This document shows, in pieces, positions 8,083 through 17,083 of a stretch of DNA of 64,000 bases. Below the pieces are notes generated by a model, which worked only from the letters and a program-made list of their open reading frames with translations, did not search any database and was not told where the DNA came from. Every line of letters starts with the position of its first letter. Position 1 is the first letter of the stretch. Made by a program: the position numbers and the translations under genes. Source of the DNA: JBPOJN01 sp052033505 (lineage in GTDB: Bacteria > UBA10199 > JACPAL01 > GCA-016699445); the NCBI GenBank assembly GCA_052033505.1, contig JBPOJN010000002.1:1-64000 (forward strand). The letters run 5' to 3'.

Positions 8083-11000
8083 TTAGTCTTTATTTTGGGG
8101 TTCCGTTTTGCGGACGGTCAACATCGGTTTCCACAATCCTCCTGAGGAGAAGCAGTCCCAACCCCAGCGCAGCCAGCGGATCAGGGCCATTGCGAGCCAT
8201 AGGGCCCACGCGAGCATCGTGAGACGATAAGCATAGAGGGGGAGAGACAAAATCACCGGACGCGGTAACAGGCTGCTGGCGCGGTCTTGGAACCAAATCA
8301 GATCTTCGTTGGACGATCCGTTGCCTGTGATCTGCATGTCGGGCAGTCCCAAGAGGCCTTTTTGGATCGAGAACACCAGTACGGACATGGCGCCGATCGT
8401 GAGGCCCACGAGGCACAGCTGGATCAAGTCGAAAGCAAAAGGTCCCGCAAAAGGTTGCCGTCGTCGGTAGCCTAAGGCCAAGAGCCATCCCACCACGATG
8501 AGCGAAAGCTCCACGGGAATCTGGGTGAGTCCCAATCCTAATAAAAACCACTGATAGGTTTTGATCGTCGTCAGAGGCGTGCGGGCAAGCCCTAAAGACG
8601 CCAGGAAAATCACGATCAACGTCGACCAGAAGAGGACGGCGGGACCCAAGCGTGGGCCTTTGACGCAGAGGATCCAGCGTTCCGGATTTTGGAAGCGCAC
8701 GAGAGAGTTCACGCTGGGAAGACCTAAGTCCACGGCGGAGATTTTGAAGACGGGTTTAATTCCGACCGGTTCGTTCCAGGTGAGTTGGATCGTTTGCTGT
8801 CCAGGCAAGAGGGGAATCGAAACGGAGTCACCGACCTGTCTTATCGGTTGGATCTGATCGTTGATGGAGACAGATTGAAGTTCGGAGTCCTTTGGAAGCG
8901 TGATTGTGTGCTGGCTGCCCAAGGTACTTCTGAGATCAAATTTCAAGACCGACCGGGTTGTCCGCGTACCGGGAATGATCGTGAGATCGCTACGGTCTAT
9001 GGTGGCCGTCGGCCCTTCGATTCCTTGAGGCTTCAGCGCGGAAAGGGTGACTTCTTCTCCTGGCCAAGGATGCCATTCCGGAATCCAGCGATGATCTTCC
9101 GTGGGTTCGTAATGATGAATGGCCGGAATGCCTTCCATTTTAAGATGCCACACGAGACCTGTCTCGACGGTCCAGACTTCGGTCCACTGTGTCGTGTCGG
9201 GAGCTTTGAGTAAGACGGAAGGCGCTTCGAGGAGAGTCGATTTCCAGGACGTTTCGGAGGATTGAGGACCGAGATTGACCATGACCTGCCCATCGGCCAC
9301 GCGCATTCCGGGCGTCGTGACGGATTCCCCGAGCAGTAAGGGAATTTGCAAGACCACGCCCGTTCCCGGAGGCGTTAAGCGGACGACACGTGTTTCGACT
9401 TCCCAATGGAGTCCCAAGATCAGATGGCGTTCGACGCGCACAAACGATGGAAGAGATTCGATATCGACAGAAGGGTTGTTATTGGCCGAGGTGGACGCCG
9501 TCTCGGGAGAGGACTGAGAACGAACGAGCCTTAAGTTACTGTCGACCAGTCCATTTTCATGAAGCCCTTCGAGGGTCCAACCATTTACGCTGGCGGAGAC
9601 GAAATATGGTTTGGTTGGTAATGGGATTTGTACGGTTCGTTTTTGCGGTAGTGGTCCACTCACAATCACTTGGTGAACTCCGGGGGGCAGATCGATCCAT
9701 AGACGGCCGTCCTCGGTGCGCAGGAGGCCTGCAAACGACGGGTTTCCGTCCAGCATCACATCGCGGGGCGTCCATTCTTTTAACTGTCCCGGCAGAGAGA
9801 CGGCGCCCGCCGCTTCCATGTGAACCTCCAGGCGTGCAGTCAATTGCGTGGGGGACACATCCAGCTTCATGCGTGAAATTGCGGTGCAGTTCGGGAAGCA
9901 TTCGGGGTCTTTTAAAAGTCGCGTTTGCAGGGCTTGAATCCAGTCGGGGCTGGGTAATTCAGCTGCCTGTGCCGGTGCTCCCGGCAGGACACATAGAGAT
10001 GTAAAAAGTCCGATGAGGATCATTAAGTTTCCACGCGGAGCTAGGCGTTTGAGTCTCTTGGGCCAACGACTTTGAGGGAGGTCCAGAACGCACAGCATGA
10101 GAAGGCAGATCAGTCCTGTGCGGACAAAAGCCAGGAACATATTGAGCCATGGAGGAATGAAGAAAAGTTTTAAAGTTTCGCTTTTTTGCACGAGACCCGT
10201 CCAGTCGATTTGCACCGTTCGCCAGTCCCACTCGGGAATTCCGGGGCCTGTCTGGAGGCGGGCTTCGGATTCGTTTTCGAGGTTTGCGGAGAGTTGATTC
10301 GTTTGGCTCTTTAATTTTCCGCGGAGTTTCTTGGAGTTTTCCTTTTTGAGAGAGTTGATCATGTTGTTGGAGAGGGCCGCTCCTTTGTTGTTATCTTGGT
10401 ATTGATAGTCCATTTCTCCGGCGTTGACAGGGACGCGCCCCATCTCCGGCTCCGGCACGGCATCGAGGGATGTTACGCCAGGGTAACGGTATATAGCTGA
10501 CGGCTGTTGTTTGTGGATATTCCCGCGATCCGAAATAGGATCGAGCGATGGATGTAGGGCGGCACGCAGATGCCCCACTAAAAACGGCACCGTGACAATG
10601 ACCAAAGCGAGAAAGGTGGCGATTCGGGAGAGGCGTAAAAAGGATTTGAAGCGGCCTTCGGGGATTAATTTCAAGAGTCCTTGAAAAATAGGGAATGAGA
10701 TCCAGATCCAGACGCTTCCATCCATTTCGGGTACGACCAAGGCCATGGTGAGAAACGCCAAAATGCCCCATTGAGTTCCCCAGAGTTTGGCGAAGGACAG
10801 GGATAAGATCAGCACGAAGAAAATTTCCAGAAGCGTCCAACGATTCAGCCACGTGGACTGCACGCGATCCGCCCCGGATGCCGCGAAGAGTCTCCATCCC
10901 GGCGGAAGATGCAGGATCTGGCGGACGTTGAGAAAATCATGATTCCAGCCAGTCGCGGAGAGCGTCGTCTTGCGTTGATCCATCCGGCTTTCGGCGGTGA

Positions 11001-12342
11001 GATTGAGATACCCCTGTCGCACTTCGAAACCTGTCTTGTCGTCGTCGCCTAGGCTCGTGATGAGTTGATCGTGCCCCTGAGACGCGACGTGCCCCAAGCG
11101 CCAAGGAGGATTCATGTCGAGACGTGCACTGCGGACCAAGGTGCCCGAAATTGTATCCCGGATTGTCATGCCTTTTCCGTCGAAGTCCAGCCAGAGATCG
11201 CGGCGCAAAGAGATCTGATCCGGAGCGGGATCGGAATCTCCACGACGTCGTTCTTCGAGTTGGATCGTCTCTCCCGCGCGTACGCGATAGGCGGGCCATT
11301 GCTTCCACTCAGCGGGAAGCGTCGTTTGAGAGGGGTCCACAGCGGGCGTACCGGAAACTTCGACAAGCCGCAGGTGATTTTGAGGCTGGAAGGACCAAAT
11401 TTCTTCCTCCGGCCATGTTAGGTCTTTGTCTTTCTGGATGTCGGGTGCTTTGAGGGAAGTCACGGGTCCTTGATGTCGGGCGATCAAAGTAATTTCCCAG
11501 TCTCCAGGTTTGATCTGGATTTTCAGCGAGCCGTCCTTTTCGATCTGCGTGGGCAAGGGGCTTGCCAGAGACATGGCTACAAAACCTTCGGGAAGCGGTG
11601 AGGGGAGGATCATGTCCCGCGTCTTCCCCGAAGCTTTTAACGTGAGCCGTGTCACCAACTGAAACGGAATATCGTCGACGAGCAAGCGATAGGCTTCGAG
11701 AGTGACATTATCTTCGCTCAGTGTCGTATCCAAGACGGATCTTTCGCCCTTCATCCAAAGCCGCCCATCTTCGTCGCGTTGAATGTCCTCGAGAAGTTTT
11801 TCCCGCATTGTGACTTTCACGACGCCGACTTCTGCAGGGATTGAGAGAGACTCAGGCATCGTGTCCCAGGAAAATCGGCCGGAGACGGTGTATTCGCCTT
11901 TCGGAACAAAGGCCTGGGGAACTCCGTTATGTAAAATGACTGCAGAAGAAGATCCGGAAAAAGTGACATCGAGAGGCCAATAGTTTTCATCTCCGGGTAA
12001 CGACACCCATCCGTCGGCATAAAGCCTCGCATGAAAGGAGAAGCTTCCCTTCTTATCCTCCAAATTTAAAGTCATCGGCGAGGCCCAGTCACATTGCCTC
12101 GAAGAGTCACTATTCAAAAAAGGACAGAGCTCTTGTTCGTGTCCATAGAGGGCCCAAGAGATCCAGGGTTTTAAAGATTCCGGAATAGTATCGGAGGACG
12201 ACGATCGAAGCGGGTGATTTGATTGAGATTCAGATTTTGAGGAAGAGGGTGGGTTCTCTTTTTTTGCCGAAACGGCGGATGCATTCTGGGAAAAAAAGGC
12301 GAAGAGAATGGTCGTAACGACGGGAAATATTTTCTTTTTCAT
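8083..12342 (-). CDS. Giant membrane protein with two homologous halves, unknown
   Basis: A 1419-residue protein. It opens with a signal peptide (MKKKIFPVVTTILFAFFSQNASA). Beta-rich periplasmic sequence follows (about 50-500), then transmembrane helices near 503-595, a low-complexity linker (600-700), membrane segments near 728-755 and 772-792, a second beta-rich region (800-1235), and about five membrane helices (1236-1395). The segment at 772-793 ends in APAQAA and looks like an internal signal peptide. The region after it repeats the organisation of the N-terminus: a Trp/Cys-containing start, then an ARL.....VSLPG stretch at about 105-115 and 836-851. This suggests an internal duplication and fusion. 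No enzyme motif is visible. It appears to be the first gene of a three-gene minus-strand set. Confidence 0.88.
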   Translation of the reverse strand: MKKKIFPVVTTILFAFFSQNASAVSAKKENPPSSSKSESQSNHPLRSSSSDTIPESLKPWISWALYGHEQELCPFLNSDSSRQCDWASPMTLNLEDKKGSFSFHARLYADGWVSLPGDENYWPLDVTFSGSSSAVILHNGVPQAFVPKGEYTVSGRFSWDTMPESLSIPAEVGVVKVTMREKLLEDIQRDEDGRLWMKGERSVLDTTLSEDNVTLEAYRLLVDDIPFQLVTRLTLKASGKTRDMILPSPLPEGFVAMSLASPLPTQIEKDGSLKIQIKPGDWEITLIARHQGPVTSLKAPDIQKDKDLTWPEEEIWSFQPQNHLRLVEVSGTPAVDPSQTTLPAEWKQWPAYRVRAGETIQLEERRRGDSDPAPDQISLRRDLWLDFDGKGMTIRDTISGTLVRSARLDMNPPWRLGHVASQGHDQLITSLGDDDKTGFEVRQGYLNLTAESRMDQRKTTLSATGWNHDFLNVRQILHLPPGWRLFAASGADRVQSTWLNRWTLLEIFFVLILSLSFAKLWGTQWGILAFLTMALVVPEMDGSVWIWISFPIFQGLLKLIPEGRFKSFLRLSRIATFLALVIVTVPFLVGHLRAALHPSLDPISDRGNIHKQQPSAIYRYPGVTSLDAVPEPEMGRVPVNAGEMDYQYQDNNKGAALSNNMINSLKKENSKKLRGKLKSQTNQLSANLENESEARLQTGPGIPEWDWRTVQIDWTGLVQKSETLKLFFIPPWLNMFLAFVRTGLICLLMLCVLDLPQSRWPKRLKRLAPRGNLMILIGLFTSLCVLPGAPAQAAELPSPDWIQALQTRLLKDPECFPNCTAISRMKLDVSPTQLTARLEVHMEAAGAVSLPGQLKEWTPRDVMLDGNPSFAGLLRTEDGRLWIDLPPGVHQVIVSGPLPQKRTVQIPLPTKPYFVSASVNGWTLEGLHENGLVDSNLRLVRSQSSPETASTSANNNPSVDIESLPSFVRVERHLILGLHWEVETRVVRLTPPGTGVVLQIPLLLGESVTTPGMRVADGQVMVNLGPQSSETSWKSTLLEAPSVLLKAPDTTQWTEVWTVETGLVWHLKMEGIPAIHHYEPTEDHRWIPEWHPWPGEEVTLSALKPQGIEGPTATIDRSDLTIIPGTRTTRSVLKFDLRSTLGSQHTITLPKDSELQSVSINDQIQPIRQVGDSVSIPLLPGQQTIQLTWNEPVGIKPVFKISAVDLGLPSVNSLVRFQNPERWILCVKGPRLGPAVLFWSTLIVIFLASLGLARTPLTTIKTYQWFLLGLGLTQIPVELSLIVVGWLLALGYRRRQPFAGPFAFDLIQLCLVGLTIGAMSVLVFSIQKGLLGLPDMQITGNGSSNEDLIWFQDRASSLLPRPVILSLPLYAYRLTMLAWALWLAMALIRWLRWGWDCFSSGGLWKPMLTVRKTEPQNKD

Positions 12343-12387
12343 AGGGGCGCTTGGGTATCATGCCACTTGGGAAGAAAGTAGGATTTT

Positions 12388-13644
12388 TTAGGTGCATCCC
12401 ATCCAGGCGCAGTCGGTATCGCTGCAGTCCGCTTGCCCATCGCCGTCGTCGTCGACGTTGCCGTTGCAGCAGATTTCGCCGCCGGCGCCGCCCGTGGGAC
12501 AATAGCAAGTGGCACCGCAGTCCGAGTCGCCGCAATCCACCTGGCCGTCGCAATCGTCGTCGACGCCGTCGACGCAGCCGTTGGGTACACCATCTCCGTA
12601 ATCACCGTCTTCTGCGCCAATAGGTGTGCATGCCGGCGCGCACTCGAGAGCCCCCGAACAATCATCGGTGTCGGCGCAGTCTATGACTGTATCGCAATCT
12701 TCGTCGATGCCGTCGTTGCAATCTGTTTCCACGAGAGCGCAGCAGTCAGACGGGCAATTAGAGGAATCTTCCGGTCCCTCGCAGATACTGTCGCCACAAA
12801 CAGGGGCACAATCCATCGGGCAGGTCGCGTAACTTTCTCCGTTACAGATGGAGTCTCCACAGGAGAGGGTGGCCGGTATGCATTCGAGAGCAGCCGCGCA
12901 ATCTGAATCGTCGCAATCGTCAAATCCGTCGCAGTCGTCGTCGATGCTGTCGGCGCAATTTGTTTCGGAGGCCGCGCACGCCGACCCGCCGCCTCCGTCT
13001 TCACCGGTACCCAAAGGACAATCCACGGGGCAATTCGCCAAGGTCTCTCCCGCGTCGCAGTTTTTATTGCCGCATTGAAGTCCCGAGTCGCAGAAAGTAT
13101 TGCAGTCGTCGTCCGCGCAGTCAGCGACGCCGTCGGCGTCGTTATCCAATCCGTCGTCACAGACCGATTCCGGGGACGGCAGGGAAACTTCCGTTTCCTG
13201 AAAATCCACGTTGGAAAAATCCACCGCGCAATCTTCCTGCTGAAGCGAAAGTGTCAGGTTGTCGCAGCCTTGAAAAGAAATCTGGAAACGCACCAAGCCG
13301 TCGGTGGGAGAACAGGGGCTCGAACTGCCGAAGTCCATAGTCAGGAGCTCGGCTGCTTGCTGCCAGCCGAGATCATAATTCGTAATGCCGCCTTTTTGGG
13401 TTTCGAGACGCAGGCTGCCCAAGTGGGATTCCAGTAAGCTTAACGTGATGCGCGCCGAACCCTCGGTATAGCCCAAATGCTTGTAAGCATAATAAAGCCC
13501 GGCGACGCTGCACTGGGCCTCGGGTCCATTGCCGCCGATCGTCTGCGTGTTTCCCCCGGTCAGACGCAGGCCGCGCTGACATCCCATGGAGGTCATTAAA
13601 AAGAAGGCGGCCCAGAACAATGTTATGAGGCTCTTTTTTATCAC
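12388..13644 (-). CDS. Lipoprotein with MopE-type metal-binding repeats
   Basis: A 418-residue lipoprotein: the N-terminus MIKKSLITLFWAAFFLMTSMGC has a lipobox at TSMGC, with a GTG start at 13644. After a unique region of about 150 residues come two interleaved Cys-rich repeats. One is the MopE-type 'putative metal-binding motif' (C.DG.DDDCDG..DC.DSDC, at least five copies, e.g. DGVDDDCDGQVDC). The other is a CGDS.C..GE....CP.DC module (about three copies). The Asp-rich loops resemble calcium-binding loops and the cysteines are probably disulphide-bonded. Such arrays are characteristic of surface proteins of Myxococcota-like bacteria. Metal binding is inferred from the family. The protein ends with the last repeat. 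Confidence 0.85.
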   Translation of the reverse strand: MIKKSLITLFWAAFFLMTSMGCQRGLRLTGGNTQTIGGNGPEAQCSVAGLYYAYKHLGYTEGSARITLSLLESHLGSLRLETQKGGITNYDLGWQQAAELLTMDFGSSSPCSPTDGLVRFQISFQGCDNLTLSLQQEDCAVDFSNVDFQETEVSLPSPESVCDDGLDNDADGVADCADDDCNTFCDSGLQCGNKNCDAGETLANCPVDCPLGTGEDGGGGSACAASETNCADSIDDDCDGFDDCDDSDCAAALECIPATLSCGDSICNGESYATCPMDCAPVCGDSICEGPEDSSNCPSDCCALVETDCNDGIDEDCDTVIDCADTDDCSGALECAPACTPIGAEDGDYGDGVPNGCVDGVDDDCDGQVDCGDSDCGATCYCPTGGAGGEICCNGNVDDDGDGQADCSDTDCAWMGCT

Positions 13645-13797
13645 TATGGATAAAAATTACTGCACTCTGTGTGCCAAAATGATCCAGGGGTACGTTAATA
13701 TGTTAAGTAATTGATATTTAAATGTTTTTACAAAAATATTAGGGAGTGTTTTTAAAAATGTGGTTAAATTCAACTCAGTTAAGAGGGTTTTTGGCGG

Positions 13798-14850
13798 TCA
13801 ATTGGGAAGCATAAAGCTGCGTCCCATGAGTCTTAAATGTAGGGCCCAGGCCAAGATCTCTTCATGGGGAAGGCGGGTCCATTGGTAGACGTTATCGAGG
13901 AAGCTTTTTCGGGTACATTGCGATCCCAGTTTGTTTTTGGCGCCTTGGAAGATTTTTTCGATCTTCGACAGGATGACCATCGTGAAAAAGTTGTTTTTAT
14001 CGTCTAATTTTAAATTCTTAAATTGATCGAGTAGCTTCTTGTCCAATCCCTCTCCATGAGTTTGCGCTTCGGTAAGCCATGTTTGAAAAACATCTTCTTT
14101 AGTCCCTAACGCGTTCAGGATCCACAGGCGGAGCGAATCCGGATCTTTCAGAGACAGGGTGCCGTCCTTGGATTTAGGAGCGGCCGCCAAGATCAGGTTT
14201 TCGATCCGGCGACGCAATTGAGTCCCTTGAGAGGCGTTGTCCCCGCGCACGACTGTCTTGAAAACCCGGTGCATACAGGCTTTTTCGAATCCCTCGCCTT
14301 GCCTGACGCTGGGATGCTTGGGGCATTCTTTCAGGTGCTGCGCGGGAGTTTTTGCGAAAATCGGTTTTCGCGGATCTTCCCAAATGTATTTTCCGAAACG
14401 TCTGGCGAAATTTTCGTGATCACCCTGACCAAGGATGTCCGTCCCCATTTTTTCTTGGGTAGGTTCCAGGCGATCGAGAAGTTCTCCAAGCGTGATCTCC
14501 GCGATGACCGCGCCGGCGCCTTCGAGCATGGCGGCGATCTGGCGGCAGATGCCGGCCTGAACCTGCCTTGTGGTCGGCGTATGAAGATAGGCGAGAAATG
14601 CGGGATACAAGGGGTCTCCCACGAATTCTCCGACGGTCCTATGCGAAGGCAGAACCTTCGCCGCGCGGGGAGTGGTGCTATTGGTGCTCCGTACGAGTGC
14701 CAGTATTTCCTTCGAACGTTGGTGCAGGTCTTTCGCGAGGTCCGCAAGTTTCTGTTCGCGCCTTGTTCCGTCGCCTAGGGCAAGAGTTCGCAAAATTCGG
14801 TGAGCGAGGGATTGCGTCGGAATGGGCGCCGTAAAGCCATGGATGGTCAT
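13798..14850 (-). CDS. Unknown 350-residue protein
   Basis: No family recognised. It is a helix-rich, soluble-looking protein with no signal peptide or membrane segment. Two cysteines in a KECPKHP...FEKACMHRVF stretch (about 180-205) and a Lys-rich C-terminal third are its only notable features. It is flanked by 61 bases on the heparinase side and by a 153-base AT-rich gap on the MopE-repeat side, so it may be a single-gene unit. Confidence 0.78.
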   Translation of the reverse strand: MTIHGFTAPIPTQSLAHRILRTLALGDGTRREQKLADLAKDLHQRSKEILALVRSTNSTTPRAAKVLPSHRTVGEFVGDPLYPAFLAYLHTPTTRQVQAGICRQIAAMLEGAGAVIAEITLGELLDRLEPTQEKMGTDILGQGDHENFARRFGKYIWEDPRKPIFAKTPAQHLKECPKHPSVRQGEGFEKACMHRVFKTVVRGDNASQGTQLRRRIENLILAAAPKSKDGTLSLKDPDSLRLWILNALGTKEDVFQTWLTEAQTHGEGLDKKLLDQFKNLKLDDKNNFFTMVILSKIEKIFQGAKNKLGSQCTRKSFLDNVYQWTRLPHEEILAWALHLRLMGRSFMLPN

Positions 14851-14911
14851 GACCGGGCTTATCGCGGAGCATATTTATTAGTTTCCGAATTTTTTAAGAT
14901 TTCAAAAGCCG

Positions 14912-17008
14912 TCAGAACTCTTCGGGTAGCGCGTGCACCGTGTGCGTGAGATCCGTGTCCACGCCGCCGCCAGAGCCACCGGTGATGGTCAGGTGGCCGG
15001 CCGTGCCGTTGGTCGCGGTGGAAAATCGAACCGTCGCGGTGCGGCCGTCGGCTAGCGCGATGCTGGTGCCGACCAAGCCTCCGGCATCCGACCGCGTGGC
15101 GGAGGTCACGGCGGTGTTCATCCAGATCACGTGCAGGAATTGATTGTTGCCGCCTCCGGCGATCGTTTCGTCGAGCCGGTGTCCGTCGTCGAAGCCTTCC
15201 GCCGTCCAGTGAAACACGCTCGTGGAGGACACCGAGGCTGGTATGACTCGTTCGACACGCATCGTGTTCGTCGAGCCGGTGAACGTGCTGCGGGTGCCTA
15301 CGACCGTGGGGTTGAAGGGGGAATTGAGCTGCCAGACCTGGTCGGTGCCCGCGTCGGAATTCACGCGGTCGAAGACGATGACGACGTCGGGCTCGACGTA
15401 GACCAGCTCCCTCTGAACGCTGGTGAGATCCGACGGGTATTGTTCCTCGCGGTAGGTATAGACGGGGGTGATGTCCGCGGCGACGTGGAACCAATTTTCG
15501 CCGTTCGCCAATGCGCCTTGCGTGACCGCCGTAACTTCCGAGACGCCGCCTTCCCATTGACGGACGACTTCGTCGTCGGAGCGCACGATCTTGACGAGGT
15601 TGTGCAGCGGCACCTCTTGTTCGATGCCGGAATGCGAATGGTAGTTCGGATCGTAGGCGAGCCATTCGTCTTTGTAGATAAGGAACGACCCCTGGTCCTG
15701 ATGAGCGTGTGATTCCGTGTAAGGGCCGGCGGAGAATTGAACCCACGTCGCGTCCGTATCCCAATCCGAGCGCAAGTAGGTCTGGCCCGTCCCCGAAGCG
15801 TAATACGCCGTGTTCAAACCGTCGAGCGGCTCCGGCGTAACCGCGTCGGACTTCGCGTAGAGGAAGTCGTGGATGAACATGAATGCGCTACTCATCTCCG
15901 GCAGCGAACTGTGCTCGATGAGCCAGTAACCGCGCGCAGCGAGCGGGTCGTCTCCCAGGAGATAAGCGAGTGTCTGGATGTAATGGCGATGGTAATCGAA
16001 GAACGCCGCGGTCTGATCGCGCGCATGGTCGCCGGTGAGCGAGATGCGGTCGCGCGTGGGTACGACCATGTGGATCATGTTCAGGAGGGAAGACCGCGTG
16101 TGGGACGTGAGCTGAGAGATGTCCTCTCCGGTCGAGCTCTTCCAGAAATCATAAATTTCGAAGAGATTCATCATCGCGGTGCCGTAGCCGGCGCCCTCGC
16201 GCGAGCCGCCGCCGATCAGGTCTTCGTTGAATGTCGGGACCAATTGATCGCCGATCTTGTCATCCCTGAATTTATCGATCCATTTATCCGCCTCACTGTA
16301 CTCGCCGTGCGCCGCGAGGCCTAGAAGCATTGTCGCGCGTAGGAAGGAATAATAATAATTGTTCACGGGATTGTCGATCGACCAGCCCGACCAAGATTGG
16401 GGCGTACCGGTCCAGCTTTGCGATCCGGCGTCCCAAGCTCCGCCCCAAGTTGCATCGTCGGGATTCCAGACATTCCAGACCGCATGATCGGCATACGCGA
16501 GCCAGCGCGTCTTCATGTCTTCGGTTAGGTCCGGATGGTCGAAGCACCAGTCGTAGGTGAGTAGTACGTCCGCGAGGTAGAAGCCGACCTCAAGGTACGA
16601 ATCGCCCGCGATGACGGGTGTATCGGGCATCAGGGCCTCTTCGGAGGAGACGAAATCGTCCATGTGGCGGATCGCTACGCGGCAGTATTCGGAATCGCCG
16701 CTCAGTTGAGCCATCAGCGCGAAATACCAAATGTGAAAACCGGAACTCATCAAGTCGTCGAAGTCGGAGTCTACGCGGTTGTTCAGGTCGTTTACGAAGC
16801 GCGTCGCCGCGGGATCTTCGGCCGCGATCAGGGCCTGCAGGCGGGATTTATTTTCCGTGACGTAGATGCGTGGATGATCCTCTGCGAAAACTGGTGTGCC
16901 GATGCCGCCGCCGTTCGAGTTTCCGTTCGAAGAGCTCGTCGACGAACAGGCGGCCAAAGCGGAAGCGAGAACGAAGAGCAACGGTGCGAGAGCGCGGCGG
17001 CATTTCAT
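14912..17008 (-). CDS. Heparinase II/III-like polysaccharide lyase lipoprotein (paralogue A)
   Basis: A 698-residue lipoprotein (lipobox LAAC, then a Ser/Asn/Gly linker) with an AAAGGAG site before ATG 17008. The N-terminal ~400 residues look like the alpha/alpha-toroid of heparinase II/III and alginate-lyase families: AEDHPRIYVTENKSRLQAL at the start of the fold, then NPVNNYYYSFLRATMLLGLAA and GGGSREGAGYGTAMMN. The C-terminal beta-sandwich carries ESHAHQDQGSFLIYKDEWLAYDP, the typical heparinase II/III-like segment with conserved His. It probably cleaves an acidic polysaccharide by beta-elimination at the outer membrane; the substrate cannot be told. It is highly similar to the neighbouring gene at 17084-19627. 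Confidence 0.85.
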   Translation of the reverse strand: MKCRRALAPLLFVLASALAACSSTSSSNGNSNGGGIGTPVFAEDHPRIYVTENKSRLQALIAAEDPAATRFVNDLNNRVDSDFDDLMSSGFHIWYFALMAQLSGDSEYCRVAIRHMDDFVSSEEALMPDTPVIAGDSYLEVGFYLADVLLTYDWCFDHPDLTEDMKTRWLAYADHAVWNVWNPDDATWGGAWDAGSQSWTGTPQSWSGWSIDNPVNNYYYSFLRATMLLGLAAHGEYSEADKWIDKFRDDKIGDQLVPTFNEDLIGGGSREGAGYGTAMMNLFEIYDFWKSSTGEDISQLTSHTRSSLLNMIHMVVPTRDRISLTGDHARDQTAAFFDYHRHYIQTLAYLLGDDPLAARGYWLIEHSSLPEMSSAFMFIHDFLYAKSDAVTPEPLDGLNTAYYASGTGQTYLRSDWDTDATWVQFSAGPYTESHAHQDQGSFLIYKDEWLAYDPNYHSHSGIEQEVPLHNLVKIVRSDDEVVRQWEGGVSEVTAVTQGALANGENWFHVAADITPVYTYREEQYPSDLTSVQRELVYVEPDVVIVFDRVNSDAGTDQVWQLNSPFNPTVVGTRSTFTGSTNTMRVERVIPASVSSTSVFHWTAEGFDDGHRLDETIAGGGNNQFLHVIWMNTAVTSATRSDAGGLVGTSIALADGRTATVRFSTATNGTAGHLTITGGSGGGVDTDLTHTVHALPEEF

Positions 17009-17083
17009 AAGCGTGTCTCCTTTAGAGGGCGATAGGGCGCCGGAGGTTAGCAGAAAAATCGGCGGTACGACAAGGGAACGTCT

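Noticed and set aside
12433..12906. Plus-strand ORFs across the MopE-repeat gene
   Set aside because: They mirror the repeat array and have biased, repetitive composition with no signal of their own.
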